The notes: generated by a model not told the origin, from the letters alone. DNA of 64,000 nucleotides from Thalassobaculum sp. OXR-137 (GCF_034377285.1 NZ_CP139715.1:5374501-5438500); one strand, 5' to 3'. Counted from the first letter of the stretch, positions 29,010 through 38,762 are shown. Program-made: numbers and translations.

Positions 29010-29909
29010 TCAGACGCGCTCCTGCAGGAGCTTCTGTTCCATCGCCGCGTTCTTGATCGACTTCTGCAGCTTCTCGAAGGCCCGCACCTCGATCTGGCGG
29101 ACCCGCTCGCGGCTGATGCCGTATTCCTGGCTCAGATCCTCCAGGGTGGTCGGATCGTCGCGCAGCCGACGCTCGGTCAGAATATGCCGCTCGCGGTCGT
29201 TCAGGGTCTCCATGGCGGAATTGAGAAGCAGGCGGCGCTTCTGCAGTTCCTCGTCCTCGGCCAGACGGGTCTCCTGGCTGACCTGGTCGTCGTCGACCAG
29301 CCAATCCTGCCATTCGCCCTCGCCGTCGATGCGCAGCGGCGCGTTCAGGGAATGGTCGGGGCTCGCCAGACGGCGGTTCATCGAGATGACGTCCGCCTCG
29401 GTCACGTCCAGACGCTCGGCGATGGCGGTGACCTTGTCGGGGGAGAGGTCGCCGTCCTCGATGGCCTGCATCTGGCCCTTGAGCTTGCGCAGGTTGAAGA
29501 ACAGCTTCTTCTGGGCCGCGGTGGTGCCCATCTTCACCAGCGACCAGGAGTGCAGGATGTATTCCTGGATGGAAGCGCGGATCCACCACATGGCATAGGT
29601 GGCCAGACGGAAGCCGCGCTCCGGATCGAAGCGCTTTACCGCCTGCATCATGCCGACATTGCCCTCGGAGATCAGCTCGGCGACCGGCAGGCCGTAGCCG
29701 CGATAGCCCATGGCGATCTTGGCCACAAGACGCAGGTGGCTGGTGACCAGCTTGTGGGCCGCGTCGGTGTCGCCCTGCTCGCGCCAGTTCTTGGCGAGGA
29801 TGTACTCCTCCTCCGGCTCGAGCATGGGAAACTTGCGGATCTCCTGGAGATACCGCGACAGATTGCCTTCGACGCTGATGGTGGGCAGTGTATTGCCGCT
29901 CGACGCCAT
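29010..29909 (-). CDS. rpoH: heat-shock sigma factor RpoH (sigma-32)
   Basis: 299 residues with regions 2 and 4 of sigma-70-family factors. The RpoH-specific box is present as QKKLFFNLRKLKGQ; region 2.4 has YAMWWIRASIQEYIL and region 4.2 ends EYGISRERVRQIEVRAFEKLQ. Directs RNA polymerase to heat-shock promoters. ATG at 29909 with AGAAGGA upstream. Transcribed alone, with a long AT-richer leader (29910-30029). Confidence 0.97.
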   Translation of the reverse strand: MASSGNTLPTISVEGNLSRYLQEIRKFPMLEPEEEYILAKNWREQGDTDAAHKLVTSHLRLVAKIAMGYRGYGLPVAELISEGNVGMMQAVKRFDPERGFRLATYAMWWIRASIQEYILHSWSLVKMGTTAAQKKLFFNLRKLKGQMQAIEDGDLSPDKVTAIAERLDVTEADVISMNRRLASPDHSLNAPLRIDGEGEWQDWLVDDDQVSQETRLAEDEELQKRRLLLNSAMETLNDRERHILTERRLRDDPTTLEDLSQEYGISRERVRQIEVRAFEKLQKSIKNAAMEQKLLQERV

Positions 29910-30029
29910 GCGGTGTCCTTCTGGTTCGCTCTTCTAGTCCAAGTCGCTTTTTAGAAAGCCGCGGGCACGAGGGCTCGTTCCCGCAGACGCTATATTTAGG
30001 GTTCCAGATGGCAATTTGAAGGCAAAGCG

Positions 30030-31082
30030 TCAGCTATGCTTGAGCGCTCTCAGAAGCGTGATGAGATCGTCCGGCAGCGGGCTTTCGAAGCTGAGCGGCT
30101 CGCCGGTTACCGGGTGCTCGAACCCCAGCACCGCCGCATGCAGCGCCTGGCGCGGAAAATGACGCACGGCCTCGCGGGCCCCGGACGGGATGCGCGACAC
30201 CCGGGCGCCGTGTCCGCGGCCGTAGATCGGGTCGCCGATGAGCGGATGGCCGATATGGCTCAGGTGCACCCGGATCTGGTGGGTCCGCCCCGTCTCCAGT
30301 CGGCATTCCAGCAGGGCCGCCCCGTCCGGCCTCTCCAGCGAGCGGTAATGGGTGACGGCATAGCGGCCCTTGGCCTCGTCGACCACCGCCATGCGCTTGC
30401 GGTCCCTGGGGTGGCGGCCGACCGGGGCGTCGATGGTTCCCGCCGGCGGAACCGGGTGGCCGAAGCAGACCGCCCGATAGGCCCGGTCGATGTCATGGGC
30501 GGCGAAGCGCGCGGCCAGCGCCGAATGGGCCCGGTCGGTCTTGGCCACGACCAGCAGGCCGGAGGTGTCCTTGTCGATGCGGTGGACGATACCGGGCCGG
30601 CGCACCCCGCCGATGCCGGACAGGCTGTCGCCGCAATGGGCGATCAGGGCGTTCACCAGCGTGTCGCGCGGCGAGCCGGGCGCCGGATGGACCGTCATCC
30701 CGGCCGGCTTGTCGATCACGATGAGCTCGGAATCCTCGAACACCACCGTCAGCGGGATATCCTGCCCCTCCGGCTCCGCCGCCTCCGGCGGCGGCAAGGT
30801 GATGCGGTACTGCGCGCCCGGTTTGACCGCCGCCGAGGGGTCGGTTATCGTCGTCGGGCCGTCGCTGACATTTCCCTGTTGAATCAACGACTTCAATCGG
30901 GATCTGGACAGCAGCGGCGCGTCTTCCAGACGCTCGACCGCCCCGGCCAGCCAGCGGTCGAGCCGATCGGCCGGTACCGCCGCCAGGGCGTCGCCGGAAG
31001 CATCGACAACCAGTAACTCGGCATCCGGCGCCAAGTCGTCGGGATCAGACAGGATGGGATCATCGCTCATGAGCGGCACCAT
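30030..31082 (-). CDS. RluA-family 23S rRNA pseudouridine synthase
   Basis: 350 residues: an S4-like N-terminal domain (SRSRLKSLIQQGNV) then the RluA catalytic domain with GIVHRIDKDTSGLLVVAKT, whose HRxDxxTSG holds the catalytic Asp. C-terminal GRTHQIRVHLSHIGHPLIGDP is also typical. RluC/RluD isomerise uridines in 23S rRNA; the length and S4 domain suit RluD best. ATG 31082 is preferred since GGAGGGG lies nine bases upstream; an ATG at 31070 is possible. The start overlaps the head of the divergent gene. Confidence 0.93.
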   Translation of the reverse strand: MVPLMSDDPILSDPDDLAPDAELLVVDASGDALAAVPADRLDRWLAGAVERLEDAPLLSRSRLKSLIQQGNVSDGPTTITDPSAAVKPGAQYRITLPPPEAAEPEGQDIPLTVVFEDSELIVIDKPAGMTVHPAPGSPRDTLVNALIAHCGDSLSGIGGVRRPGIVHRIDKDTSGLLVVAKTDRAHSALAARFAAHDIDRAYRAVCFGHPVPPAGTIDAPVGRHPRDRKRMAVVDEAKGRYAVTHYRSLERPDGAALLECRLETGRTHQIRVHLSHIGHPLIGDPIYGRGHGARVSRIPSGAREAVRHFPRQALHAAVLGFEHPVTGEPLSFESPLPDDLITLLRALKHS

Positions 31083-31473
31083 AGGCGAAGGCCCCTCCGG
31101 CGAGAAGCGGCGCGAGGTCCCCTATCTCGGGATCGTTAAGATCGCCAGTGTCGTCATGGGTATCATGATCGTGGTCGGACTGGCGGTGATCGGCGTCACC
31201 ATCGCCAAACGGCTGTCCGGTGCGGGTGAGGAGAGCGCCGCGGTCGCGCCCGCCGGGCCAGCGACCGCCTCTTCGGTCACCGCCGCCCTAGGAGCTCCGG
31301 GCGACCTCGACGTCGCGATCCCCGCCGGGTCTCGGGTCGTGGCGGTGGAATCGGACGGCCGCCGGCTGATCGTCCGGCTGACGCTGTCCGGCGGCGACAC
31401 CGCCGCCCTTCTGCTCGACGCCGATACCGGCGCCCGCCTCGGCCTGCTGACGCTGGTTCCGGAGAACCGTTGA
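31069..31473 (+). CDS. small single-pass membrane protein
   Basis: 134 residues from ATG 31069 (an ATG at 31054 is the alternative). One transmembrane helix, VKIASVVMGIMIVVGLAVIG, followed by a periplasmic part with a beta-rich end (RVVAVESDGRRLIVRLTLSGG). It resembles small membrane proteins (DUF6476-like) that lie beside RluA genes in alphaproteobacteria; this link is from memory. Function unknown. Its 5' end overlaps the divergent pseudouridine synthase gene. Confidence 0.65.
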   Translation: MSGTIGEGPSGEKRREVPYLGIVKIASVVMGIMIVVGLAVIGVTIAKRLSGAGEESAAVAPAGPATASSVTAALGAPGDLDVAIPAGSRVVAVESDGRRLIVRLTLSGGDTAALLLDADTGARLGLLTLVPENR

Positions 31474-31489
31474 CCCGGCCCGGATCCGG

Positions 31490-34400
31490 TCAGAAGAACT
31501 GGAACATGTCCGAGGTGAGTTGAGCCGTCGTCAGCCCCATGATCCGGATGAAGTTGCTATTGCCGAGATCGACCTCCACGTGACCGTCGGGATTGTCGCT
31601 GGCGGCCGAGCGTAGGGCAGCGAAACCGACCAGGCCCGAGCCGTTGACGTTGCTCACGATCACGATGATATCGCCAGCCGCGCTGTCGAAATCGACGATG
31701 ACGTCGTACCCGTTGGACGCGCCCACATAGACCGTGTCCCGGCCCGAGCCCGTATAGATCCAGTCCACGCCCTGGCCACCGGACAGAACGTCATTGCCGT
31801 TTCCGCCGTCCAGGACGTCGATACCGGCGGCGCCGCCGGCCGGCCCGCCATACAGCGCATCGTCGCCGTCGCCGCCGGAGAGACGGTCGTCGCCGGTGCC
31901 GCCGGACAGGGTGTCGTCGTGTCGGTTGCCGACCAGCCGGTCGTCCCCGACGCCCCCCTGGATCAGGTCGTCCCCCTGGCCGCCGAACAGCGTGTCGTTC
32001 CCGACCTGTCCCGAGAGGCTGTCATTGGCGAAGTTGCCGTAGAGAATGTCGTCCTCCCGCCCGCCGAAGAGCGCGTCGGCATCCTGACCGCCGAACAAGG
32101 TGTCGCTGTCCCGGTTGCCGTACAGGATGTCGGCCTGCTGGTTGCCGTAGACCACGTCGGCGCCGCCGCTGCCGATCACCGTGTCGCTCCCCTCGCCGCC
32201 GAACACCCCATCGTTCCCGCCTTCGCCGTCGAGGCTGTCGTCGCCAGCGCCCGACCCGATCGTATCGTCGCCGTCGCCGCCGAGCAGGGTGTCGTCGCCC
32301 TCACCCAGTGAGATGAACTGGGAGGCGCTATCCCCCGTGGCGAAATTGTTTCCGCTGCCGCCGTTCACGGTGGCCGAGCCGATGATGCTGGCAAATTCGA
32401 TGTTGTCCAATTGGACGGTCGATCCCGTCGGCAGGGAGCGAACGTCGATGACGAAGGCTTCGGACGACCCACTGCCGGTCCCCGAGGCGGAGCCGGAGAT
32501 GACGATCGGCGTCGACAGGCTGGCCGCGGACGTCGTCGGCACCAGGGTTCGCACATCGAGGGTCGCACCGGGGGCCAGGTGACCGAAGAAGGTCCTCAAC
32601 CCCGAGATGACCCCCGCGCCGCTCCCCGGCTGTCGGGCGTCCACGGCGGCGATGAGGGTGGACAGCGCGTCGGAGGGCGTCTGGGAAGCGCTCGGCCCTT
32701 CGGCCACGATCGAGGTCTGAGCCGGCAGCGTGGCGGTGACCCCAGTTCCGGCGGCGGCGGAGCCCTGCACGATGGCGGCGGATGCCGTTGCGGTAGTCGA
32801 TGGATTCTGGATTGTCTGGGTCTGGGTGGTGACCGTACCCCCGGTGCTGGTCGTCGTGGTGACGGTCGTTGTCGTGGTGGTGGCCGGGACGGAGGTGGTG
32901 GGCGTCGACGGGGCCGCCGGGGTGGGAGACGCGCCGCCGCCGCCACCGCCCGGCGACCCGTCGCCGGCGCCGGGCGGGGCCGCGATGGTCAGGGCGAGCG
33001 TCGGCGAGTCGGCCGAGGCGTTTCCAGCGGGATCCAGTTCCCGGACGGTGATGCCATAGCTGCCCGGCGCCAGGGCGCCTGCGGTGACCGTATAGGTTCC
33101 GTCCGCCTCGCTGACGAAGGAGCCGACGATCACGCCGTTCGCCAGCAGGGCGTGCGCGGCGGACGCAGTGACGCCTGATCCGACGAAGGTCGGCGTCGTC
33201 ACGGACGTCACATTGTCCGTGCTGCTGGCCCCGTCATCGTTGGACGCAATCAGGTCGGGAACGGCGATCACGCCCGGCGCGGCCGGAGCGATAAGGTCGA
33301 TCTGGATGTCGAGCGTGGCGCTGGCAGGGGCTTCATTGCCCGCGATATCCTCGGCGACGACGGTGACGGCATGGGATCCGGCAGGCAGCGGGTCGGAGAC
33401 CGTGGCACGCCACGCGCCGGTCGCATCCGCGACTGCCGATCCGACCGTGGCGCCGCCGACACGAATCTGCACAGCCCCGCCGGGAACGGCCCCCTGCCCC
33501 GAGAAGGTTGGGGTCGCCGTGTTGGTGAGGTTGTCCGTGCTGCTGACACCGTGGTCGCTGGACGCATCCAGGTCCGGAGCGCCGGCAGCCGGGGGGGCCG
33601 TTCTATCCACCGTCACGCGCAGCGCGGCGGAAAGAGGTCCGTCATTGCCCGCCGCGTCGGTGACGCCGACCGTCACGTCATGGCTGCCTTCCGCCAGAGT
33701 CTCGGTGACGGTCCACGACCCGCTGCTTGCGGCGACCGTGGAGACCGTTGCCCCATCGACGATCAGGTGCACCCGGTCTCCGTCGGAAGCGGCGCCCGTA
33801 AAGGTCTGGGACGCAGACGCGGTCGTGTTGTCTGTGGCGGAGACGCCCGTATCCGTCCCGGCTGCCAGATCCGGCGCGGCCAGAGCGGCCGGCGCCGTGG
33901 TGTCCAGCGTGATATCCAAGGGGGCCGATGCGACGCTGACATTTCCGGCGAGATCGGCCTGGACGACCGTGATGGCATTCAGTCCCTCAGACAGGGCGCC
34001 GGCAAAGGTGTAGCTCCAGGTGCCGTCGGCCGAGGCCGTCACACTGCCAACGGACACGCCGTCATCGTGGATGTCGATGGAGGCGCCGGCCTCCGCCCCG
34101 CTGCCATGGACCGTCGGTCTGGCGACGGCGGTCACGGCGTCCTGGCTGCTGGCTCCGCTGTCGCTGGCGGTCGCCAACGTCGGCCGATCCGGCGCGACGA
34201 CGCCGGTATCGACCGTGAGCGAGAGGGGTGGACTGACCGGGCTCTGATTTCCCGCCGCATCTTCCGATACCGCGGTGATGGCGTGAACTCCGTCGGGCAG
34301 GGCGTCTGGAACCGTGAACGTCCATTCCCCGCTCCCAGTCGCCACCGCCGTGCCGATCCCCGTGCCGTCCAGGAGGATGCGCACAGTGGCATCAGGACCG

Positions 34401-36697
34401 GCCCCCGCCCCGGTGAGGGTGGGCCGCGCGATACGGGTCACATCGTCCACGGCGCTGGCCCCGCTGTCGCTCTCGGCCAGAAGATCGGGCCGGACGGGTG
34501 CAGTGGAGGGGGCGGTGGTATCGACCGTCAGGGTCAGCGCGTCGGAGACCTGGCCGACATTTCCCGCACGGTCGGTGGCCTGAACGGCGATCTCGTACGT
34601 TCCCTCCCCCAGGTTTTGTGTGGCACTCCAGGATCCGTCCAAGGCGGTCACGGTGCCCGCCGTCACCCCGTCGACGAGGATGCTGACGATATCGCCGTCC
34701 GCGGCAGCGCCGGCCAGACGCTGGATTGTCGACCGGGTGACGTTGTCCTGGTCGGAGAGCCCGGTGTCGCTGATCGCCAGCAGGTCCGGTGCGGCAAGAA
34801 CAGCCGGCGCCGTCGCGTCCACCGTAAGGACCAAAGCGGGGGACGGTGCGCCGAGATTGCCTGCCAGGTCTTTGCCCTGAACCGAGACGGAATGGACGCC
34901 TTCGCCGAAGGTATGCGTGGAGGACCAGACCCCGTCCTCGGCGGTCACCGTCTGGACCGTCCACCCAGAGACCATGATGCTGATCCTGTCCCCGTCGGAA
35001 GCGGTACCGGTCAGCTGCTGCGTCGGAGAGTTCGTGACGTTGTCGGACGGCGAGACGCCGGAGTCCGAGGCCGACGCCAGATCCGGCGCGGACAGAGCGG
35101 GAGCGGTTGTATCGACCACCACCGCCAATCCGCCGCTGGGCGCCGCGTCGTTTCCGGCGATATCGCTGGCCACGGCGGTGATCACATGCGCCCCGTCGGC
35201 AATCGGCTCGTCGAACGTATAGGTCCACCGCCCGGCGCCGTTAACCGCCGCACTTCCGGCGGTCACGCCATCTACGAGGATGTGGACGAGGGCGTCTGGC
35301 AACCCGCCAATACCGACAACCGACGGCTGAGATCGACTGGTGATGTTGTCGGTATTGCTGGCTCCAGAATCGCTGGTGGGAAGAAGATCCGGTTGTTGAG
35401 CCGGTCCAGGTGCGGAGGTGTCAATCGTCAGGCCAAGGGCGGACGATGTGGCCCCCACATTGCCGGCCGCGTCTGTCGCGTGGACGGAGATCGCGTAGGA
35501 TCCGGCCGTCAGGGAATGGACGAAGGTCCAGGAACCGTCGACGGCGGTGACGGTGCCGGCAGTCACCCCGCCGACAAGGATGCTGACGATATCGCCGCTC
35601 ACGGCCGACCCGGTGAATTCCGGTGTGACCGAGCTCGTGATGTTGTCGGTCGATGAAAGGCCCAGATCACTTGTCGCCACGAGATCAGGCGGACCCAGCG
35701 TCCGGGGCGGGGTCACGTCCACACTGAAGGCCGGAAGGGCGTAGGTGTCGTTGGCGAGCGCTACGCTGGGCAAAGGGTCTTCCGCCATCCCCCTTTCCTC
35801 AATCCGACCCCGATCGTCCGCTTCGTCTGGCGTGAAGCGGCTCCGGACACGCGCCATTTCCATCGGCCAGTCGGGGGGCTGATGGGCCAGGATCGCCTGG
35901 ATTGTCGACCTGGAGACCTGCGAGCTCCAGACCACGTCCTCATCGGAAGATTGGGTGTTGGGTGTCGTGTCGGCATGCTCTCCGGGCATACCGAAACGGA
36001 TGCTGACGACGCCTTCCTCGTAGTGAATCAGCCGGGGATAGCACCGGAACAGGGCCATGTCGGAATATGGCTGGGTGGCGAGACGTGCCGGATAGGCGGC
36101 CCGCACCTCTGCGCCGAATGCCAAGGGAACCCGTGCGACCTCGGGCCAGGAACCGCCCATCTCCACGCCGCCCACCGGCCGGTCGGAGGCCCGAACGGTG
36201 CAGCCGAACGTCGCTTCCAGCTCCGCGACGAAAGCCGCGCCCGGCTTCCCGGCGGCGACCGAACAGCCGTAAAGAAGGACTTCGGCGCCCTCTGCCAGGC
36301 CCGAGCGAACGATGCCCGCGTGCCGGCCCGACGCCTTCAGGCCGGCCACATCCAGGTTTCCGCCGCACAACCTAAGCGAGCCCGGCCCGCCGTGAGACAG
36401 GATGTGCAGCGCTTTGACGGGTGCTCCCCCGGTAATTGCCGCAGCCATAGCCGCCAACGCGTTTCCATCGGCCGGCAGATAGACCACCTCGATTCCCGGC
36501 CGCACCCCCTTCAGGAGAAGAACTGCTCTGCCGACCGCGAGATCGACGAAGAGGATTTCCCGCAGAGAAGTTTCTCTTCTTTTCAGATTATTAGGGCAAC
36601 GCCGCTTTCGGAAAATCGAGAGCGCCGCACGGGTGTTGCGCTCCGGTCGGCCGGGCGTGTCAAACGATGGACCAGTCAGTCGTCGTCGAGCATCCAT
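31490..36697 (-). CDS. giant DUF4347 / Ig-like repeat / RTX calcium-binding protein
   Basis: 1735 residues. Domains in order: DUF4347 (about 47-205; LREILFVDLA, LHILSHGGPGSL, VLLYGCSVAAG); a linker; nine Ig-like (bacterial Ig, BIG-type) repeats of about 100 residues, about 332-1240, each starting PDLxAxSDxGxSxxDNxT and ending in AGN...LxxTxDTxAP; a Thr-rich linker; a domain of unknown role; about 18 RTX nonapeptide-like units GGxGxDxLx at about 1460-1640; and a C-terminal end SDMFQFF. This is the build of a type I secreted adhesin or surface protein needing Ca2+. No Sec signal is seen, as expected for type I export; no transporter genes are near. ATG 36697 is the only strong start. Confidence 0.85.
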   Translation of the reverse strand: MDARRRLTGPSFDTPGRPERNTRAALSIFRKRRCPNNLKRRETSLREILFVDLAVGRAVLLLKGVRPGIEVVYLPADGNALAAMAAAITGGAPVKALHILSHGGPGSLRLCGGNLDVAGLKASGRHAGIVRSGLAEGAEVLLYGCSVAAGKPGAAFVAELEATFGCTVRASDRPVGGVEMGGSWPEVARVPLAFGAEVRAAYPARLATQPYSDMALFRCYPRLIHYEEGVVSIRFGMPGEHADTTPNTQSSDEDVVWSSQVSRSTIQAILAHQPPDWPMEMARVRSRFTPDEADDRGRIEERGMAEDPLPSVALANDTYALPAFSVDVTPPRTLGPPDLVATSDLGLSSTDNITSSVTPEFTGSAVSGDIVSILVGGVTAGTVTAVDGSWTFVHSLTAGSYAISVHATDAAGNVGATSSALGLTIDTSAPGPAQQPDLLPTSDSGASNTDNITSRSQPSVVGIGGLPDALVHILVDGVTAGSAAVNGAGRWTYTFDEPIADGAHVITAVASDIAGNDAAPSGGLAVVVDTTAPALSAPDLASASDSGVSPSDNVTNSPTQQLTGTASDGDRISIMVSGWTVQTVTAEDGVWSSTHTFGEGVHSVSVQGKDLAGNLGAPSPALVLTVDATAPAVLAAPDLLAISDTGLSDQDNVTRSTIQRLAGAAADGDIVSILVDGVTAGTVTALDGSWSATQNLGEGTYEIAVQATDRAGNVGQVSDALTLTVDTTAPSTAPVRPDLLAESDSGASAVDDVTRIARPTLTGAGAGPDATVRILLDGTGIGTAVATGSGEWTFTVPDALPDGVHAITAVSEDAAGNQSPVSPPLSLTVDTGVVAPDRPTLATASDSGASSQDAVTAVARPTVHGSGAEAGASIDIHDDGVSVGSVTASADGTWSYTFAGALSEGLNAITVVQADLAGNVSVASAPLDITLDTTAPAALAAPDLAAGTDTGVSATDNTTASASQTFTGAASDGDRVHLIVDGATVSTVAASSGSWTVTETLAEGSHDVTVGVTDAAGNDGPLSAALRVTVDRTAPPAAGAPDLDASSDHGVSSTDNLTNTATPTFSGQGAVPGGAVQIRVGGATVGSAVADATGAWRATVSDPLPAGSHAVTVVAEDIAGNEAPASATLDIQIDLIAPAAPGVIAVPDLIASNDDGASSTDNVTSVTTPTFVGSGVTASAAHALLANGVIVGSFVSEADGTYTVTAGALAPGSYGITVRELDPAGNASADSPTLALTIAAPPGAGDGSPGGGGGGASPTPAAPSTPTTSVPATTTTTTVTTTTSTGGTVTTQTQTIQNPSTTATASAAIVQGSAAAGTGVTATLPAQTSIVAEGPSASQTPSDALSTLIAAVDARQPGSGAGVISGLRTFFGHLAPGATLDVRTLVPTTSAASLSTPIVISGSASGTGSGSSEAFVIDVRSLPTGSTVQLDNIEFASIIGSATVNGGSGNNFATGDSASQFISLGEGDDTLLGGDGDDTIGSGAGDDSLDGEGGNDGVFGGEGSDTVIGSGGADVVYGNQQADILYGNRDSDTLFGGQDADALFGGREDDILYGNFANDSLSGQVGNDTLFGGQGDDLIQGGVGDDRLVGNRHDDTLSGGTGDDRLSGGDGDDALYGGPAGGAAGIDVLDGGNGNDVLSGGQGVDWIYTGSGRDTVYVGASNGYDVIVDFDSAAGDIIVIVSNVNGSGLVGFAALRSAASDNPDGHVEVDLGNSNFIRIMGLTTAQLTSDMFQFF

Positions 36698-37002
36698 GGG
36701 GCGTCCGCCTTGTTTCCGATTCCCTCAAATCGGGAAACCGGGGCCGAGTCGCGCTATGCTCTATAGTAGAATATCAAATTAACAACATTCTCAAGGGTAG
36801 ATTTTTAAGACGTTACTCTCTCAATTAGAATATTTTATTACTCAGACCTGATTGCCGACTGAATATTCTGCTATTCTCAAGACGACGACTTCTCGGAGTC
36901 TCAATAGCAAGGCAGAGACAGAGAGACCGTCTGGCGCCCATGACGAAGCCACCGCAGGCGCCGGATGCGCCTGCGGTGGAGACGATCGATCTCTCAGGAT
37001 AC
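36698..37002. promoter_or_regulatory. AT-rich intergenic region upstream of the RTX gene
   Basis: About 305 bp without a gene between serA and the RTX gene, both minus strand. Bases 36760-36860 are strongly AT-rich against a GC-rich genome, with a possible minus-strand -10 TATAGA near 36760 and a TTGTTA or TTGAGA upstream, spacing not ideal. An imperfect hairpin TTTCCGATT...AATCGGGAAA lies near 36710-36735, close to the start codon. AT-rich DNA here suits a silenced or H-NS/MucR-type-regulated surface gene; inferred only. Confidence 0.35.
36949..36979 (-). terminator. 13-bp perfect hairpin downstream of serA
   Basis: CCACCGCAGGCGC-CGGAT-GCGCCTGCGGTGG starts 24 bp beyond the serA stop codon. 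Strong stem, no T-run on the minus strand, so a likely but not proven terminator. Confidence 0.6.
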
Positions 37003-38580
37003 TCAGAAGCTCAGGGCGTCCACCCGGACGACATGGGGCAGCGCCTTCACCGCCCCCAGCACGGCCTCGTCGATCTCCTGGTCCACCTCGACCAGGGCGA
37101 TCGCCTCTCCGCCGGACTCGCGCCGGCCCAGATGGAAAGTGGCGATGTTCACCCCTGCCTCTCCCAGCATGGAGCCCAGCGCGCCGATAAAGCCCGGCTT
37201 GTCGTAATTGCGGACATACAGCATGCGCGGGGCGAAGTCGGCCTCCACGCCGATCCCCTGTACGCCGACCAGTCGGGGCTTGTCGCCGCCGATCAGGGTT
37301 CCGACCACCTCGCGGGTGCGGGTCTCCGTGGTGAGGGTGACACGCAGCAGGGTCTGGTAGTCGGCCTCGCGGTCGTGACGGGTCACGCTGATATCGATGC
37401 CGCGCTGGCTCGCCATGGTCGGAGCGTTGACCATGTTCACACTGTCGACCTGGGAGCGCAGGACACCGGTGATCGCCGCCGCCTTGATCGGATCGGCGTT
37501 CAGCCCCGCCGCGTGGCCCTCCAGCTCGATCTGGATCGAGCGGATGGCCGAGCGGTTGAGCTGGCCGCAGAACGACCCCATGAGTTCCGCCAGCCGCATA
37601 TACGGCCGCAGGATCGGCGCTTCCTCCGCGGTGACCGAGGGCACGTTGATGGCGTTGCTGACGGCGCCGGTCAGCAGGTAGTCGCTCATCTGCTCGGCGA
37701 TCTGCAGTGCCACCTTCTCCTGGGCCTCCGAGGTCGCGGCGCCCAGATGCGGGGTACAGACCACGTTGGGATGACCGAACAGCACGTTCTCGGTCGCCGG
37801 TTCGGTGACGAACACGTCGAAGGCGGCTCCGGCCACATGACCGCTGTCGAGGGCGGTGCGAAGATCCTCTTCGACCACCAGACCGCCGCGGGCGCAGTTC
37901 ACGATCCGCACGCCCTTCTTCATCTTGCCCAGCGCCTCGGCATCGATGATGCCGCGGGTGCTGTCGGTCAGCGGGGTGTGCAGGGTGATGATGTCCGCCT
38001 CGGCGAACAGGTCCTCCAGGTCGACCTTGCGGACCCCCAGTTCGACCGCCTTCTGCTCGGACAGGTAGGGATCGTAGGCCAGCACCCGCATGCGCAGGCC
38101 ACGGGCCCGATCGGCGACGATGGAGCCGATATTGCCGCAGCCGACCAGTCCCAGCGTCTTGCCGGTCAGCTCGACGCCCATGAACTTGGACTTCTCCCAC
38201 TTGCCGGCCTGGGTGGAGGCATTGGCCTGGGGGATCTGGCGGGCGAGTGCGAACATCATCGCGATGGCGTGCTCGGCCGTGGTGACGGCATTGCCGAACG
38301 GGGTGTTCATGACGACCACGCCATGCTCGGTCGCAGCCTTGGTATCCACATTATCGACGCCGATACCGGCGCGGCCGACGACCTTCAGGTTGGTCGCCGT
38401 GGCCAGCACCTCGGCGGTGACCTTGGTGGCGGAGCGGACGGCCAGACCGTCGTATTCGCCGATAACGGACAGCAGCTCGTCGGCCGACAGGCCGGGGCGG
38501 AAGTCGGTGTCGATGCCGCGGGCGCGGAAGATCTCAACCGCCTGCTCGCTGAGCTTGTCGGAAATCAGAACCTTGGGCAT
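37003..38580 (-). CDS. serA: D-3-phosphoglycerate dehydrogenase
   Basis: 525 residues, long-form SerA. NAD-binding domain motif VGCGNIGSIVADRA near residue 147, catalytic Arg/Glu/His regions NCARGGLV and TPHLGAATSEA, then an allosteric substrate-binding domain and a C-terminal ACT domain (LYVRNYDKPGFIGALGSML). First step of serine synthesis. ATG 38580 (MPKVLISDKLSEQAVEIF) is the family start; an upstream in-frame extension contains repeat sequence and is rejected. Operonic with serC. Confidence 0.97.
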   Translation of the reverse strand: MPKVLISDKLSEQAVEIFRARGIDTDFRPGLSADELLSVIGEYDGLAVRSATKVTAEVLATATNLKVVGRAGIGVDNVDTKAATEHGVVVMNTPFGNAVTTAEHAIAMMFALARQIPQANASTQAGKWEKSKFMGVELTGKTLGLVGCGNIGSIVADRARGLRMRVLAYDPYLSEQKAVELGVRKVDLEDLFAEADIITLHTPLTDSTRGIIDAEALGKMKKGVRIVNCARGGLVVEEDLRTALDSGHVAGAAFDVFVTEPATENVLFGHPNVVCTPHLGAATSEAQEKVALQIAEQMSDYLLTGAVSNAINVPSVTAEEAPILRPYMRLAELMGSFCGQLNRSAIRSIQIELEGHAAGLNADPIKAAAITGVLRSQVDSVNMVNAPTMASQRGIDISVTRHDREADYQTLLRVTLTTETRTREVVGTLIGGDKPRLVGVQGIGVEADFAPRMLYVRNYDKPGFIGALGSMLGEAGVNIATFHLGRRESGGEAIALVEVDQEIDEAVLGAVKALPHVVRVDALSF

Positions 38581-38640
38581 GGGGGTCTCCCATTGAAAGG
38601 TCACGGCGCTCTGCCGAACCTCAGGATTTGAGGAAGGCCG

Positions 38641-38737
38641 CTGGGTCCCGGGCAGCCCCCGGATCATGTCGGGGGTCTCCCAGGATGACGTCGTGAGAAT
38701 GGTCTACCGAAGCCATCCCGGCCGGGCCGGGACCCAG
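38641..38737. repeat. palindromic element between serC and serA
   Basis: Outer arms CTGGGTCCCGG (38641-38651) and CCGGGACCCAG (38727-38737) with inner CAGGATGACGTCGTGAG and CCCCCGG/TCGGGGG. Belongs to the same REP-like class as the elements at 5836 and 7772. It sits inside the serC-serA transcript region. Confidence 0.65.
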
Positions 38738-38762
38738 TGGCTGAGACGGAGCGGGAGATGCC

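Noticed and set aside
29910-30029. a defined promoter for rpoH
   Set aside because: TTGCCA and TATAGC are present on the minus strand but the spacing is about 14 bp, too short to support a call.
31919-35656. several long plus-strand frames opposite the RTX gene
   Set aside because: Mirror of repetitive Ig and RTX coding; no independent start signals or domains.
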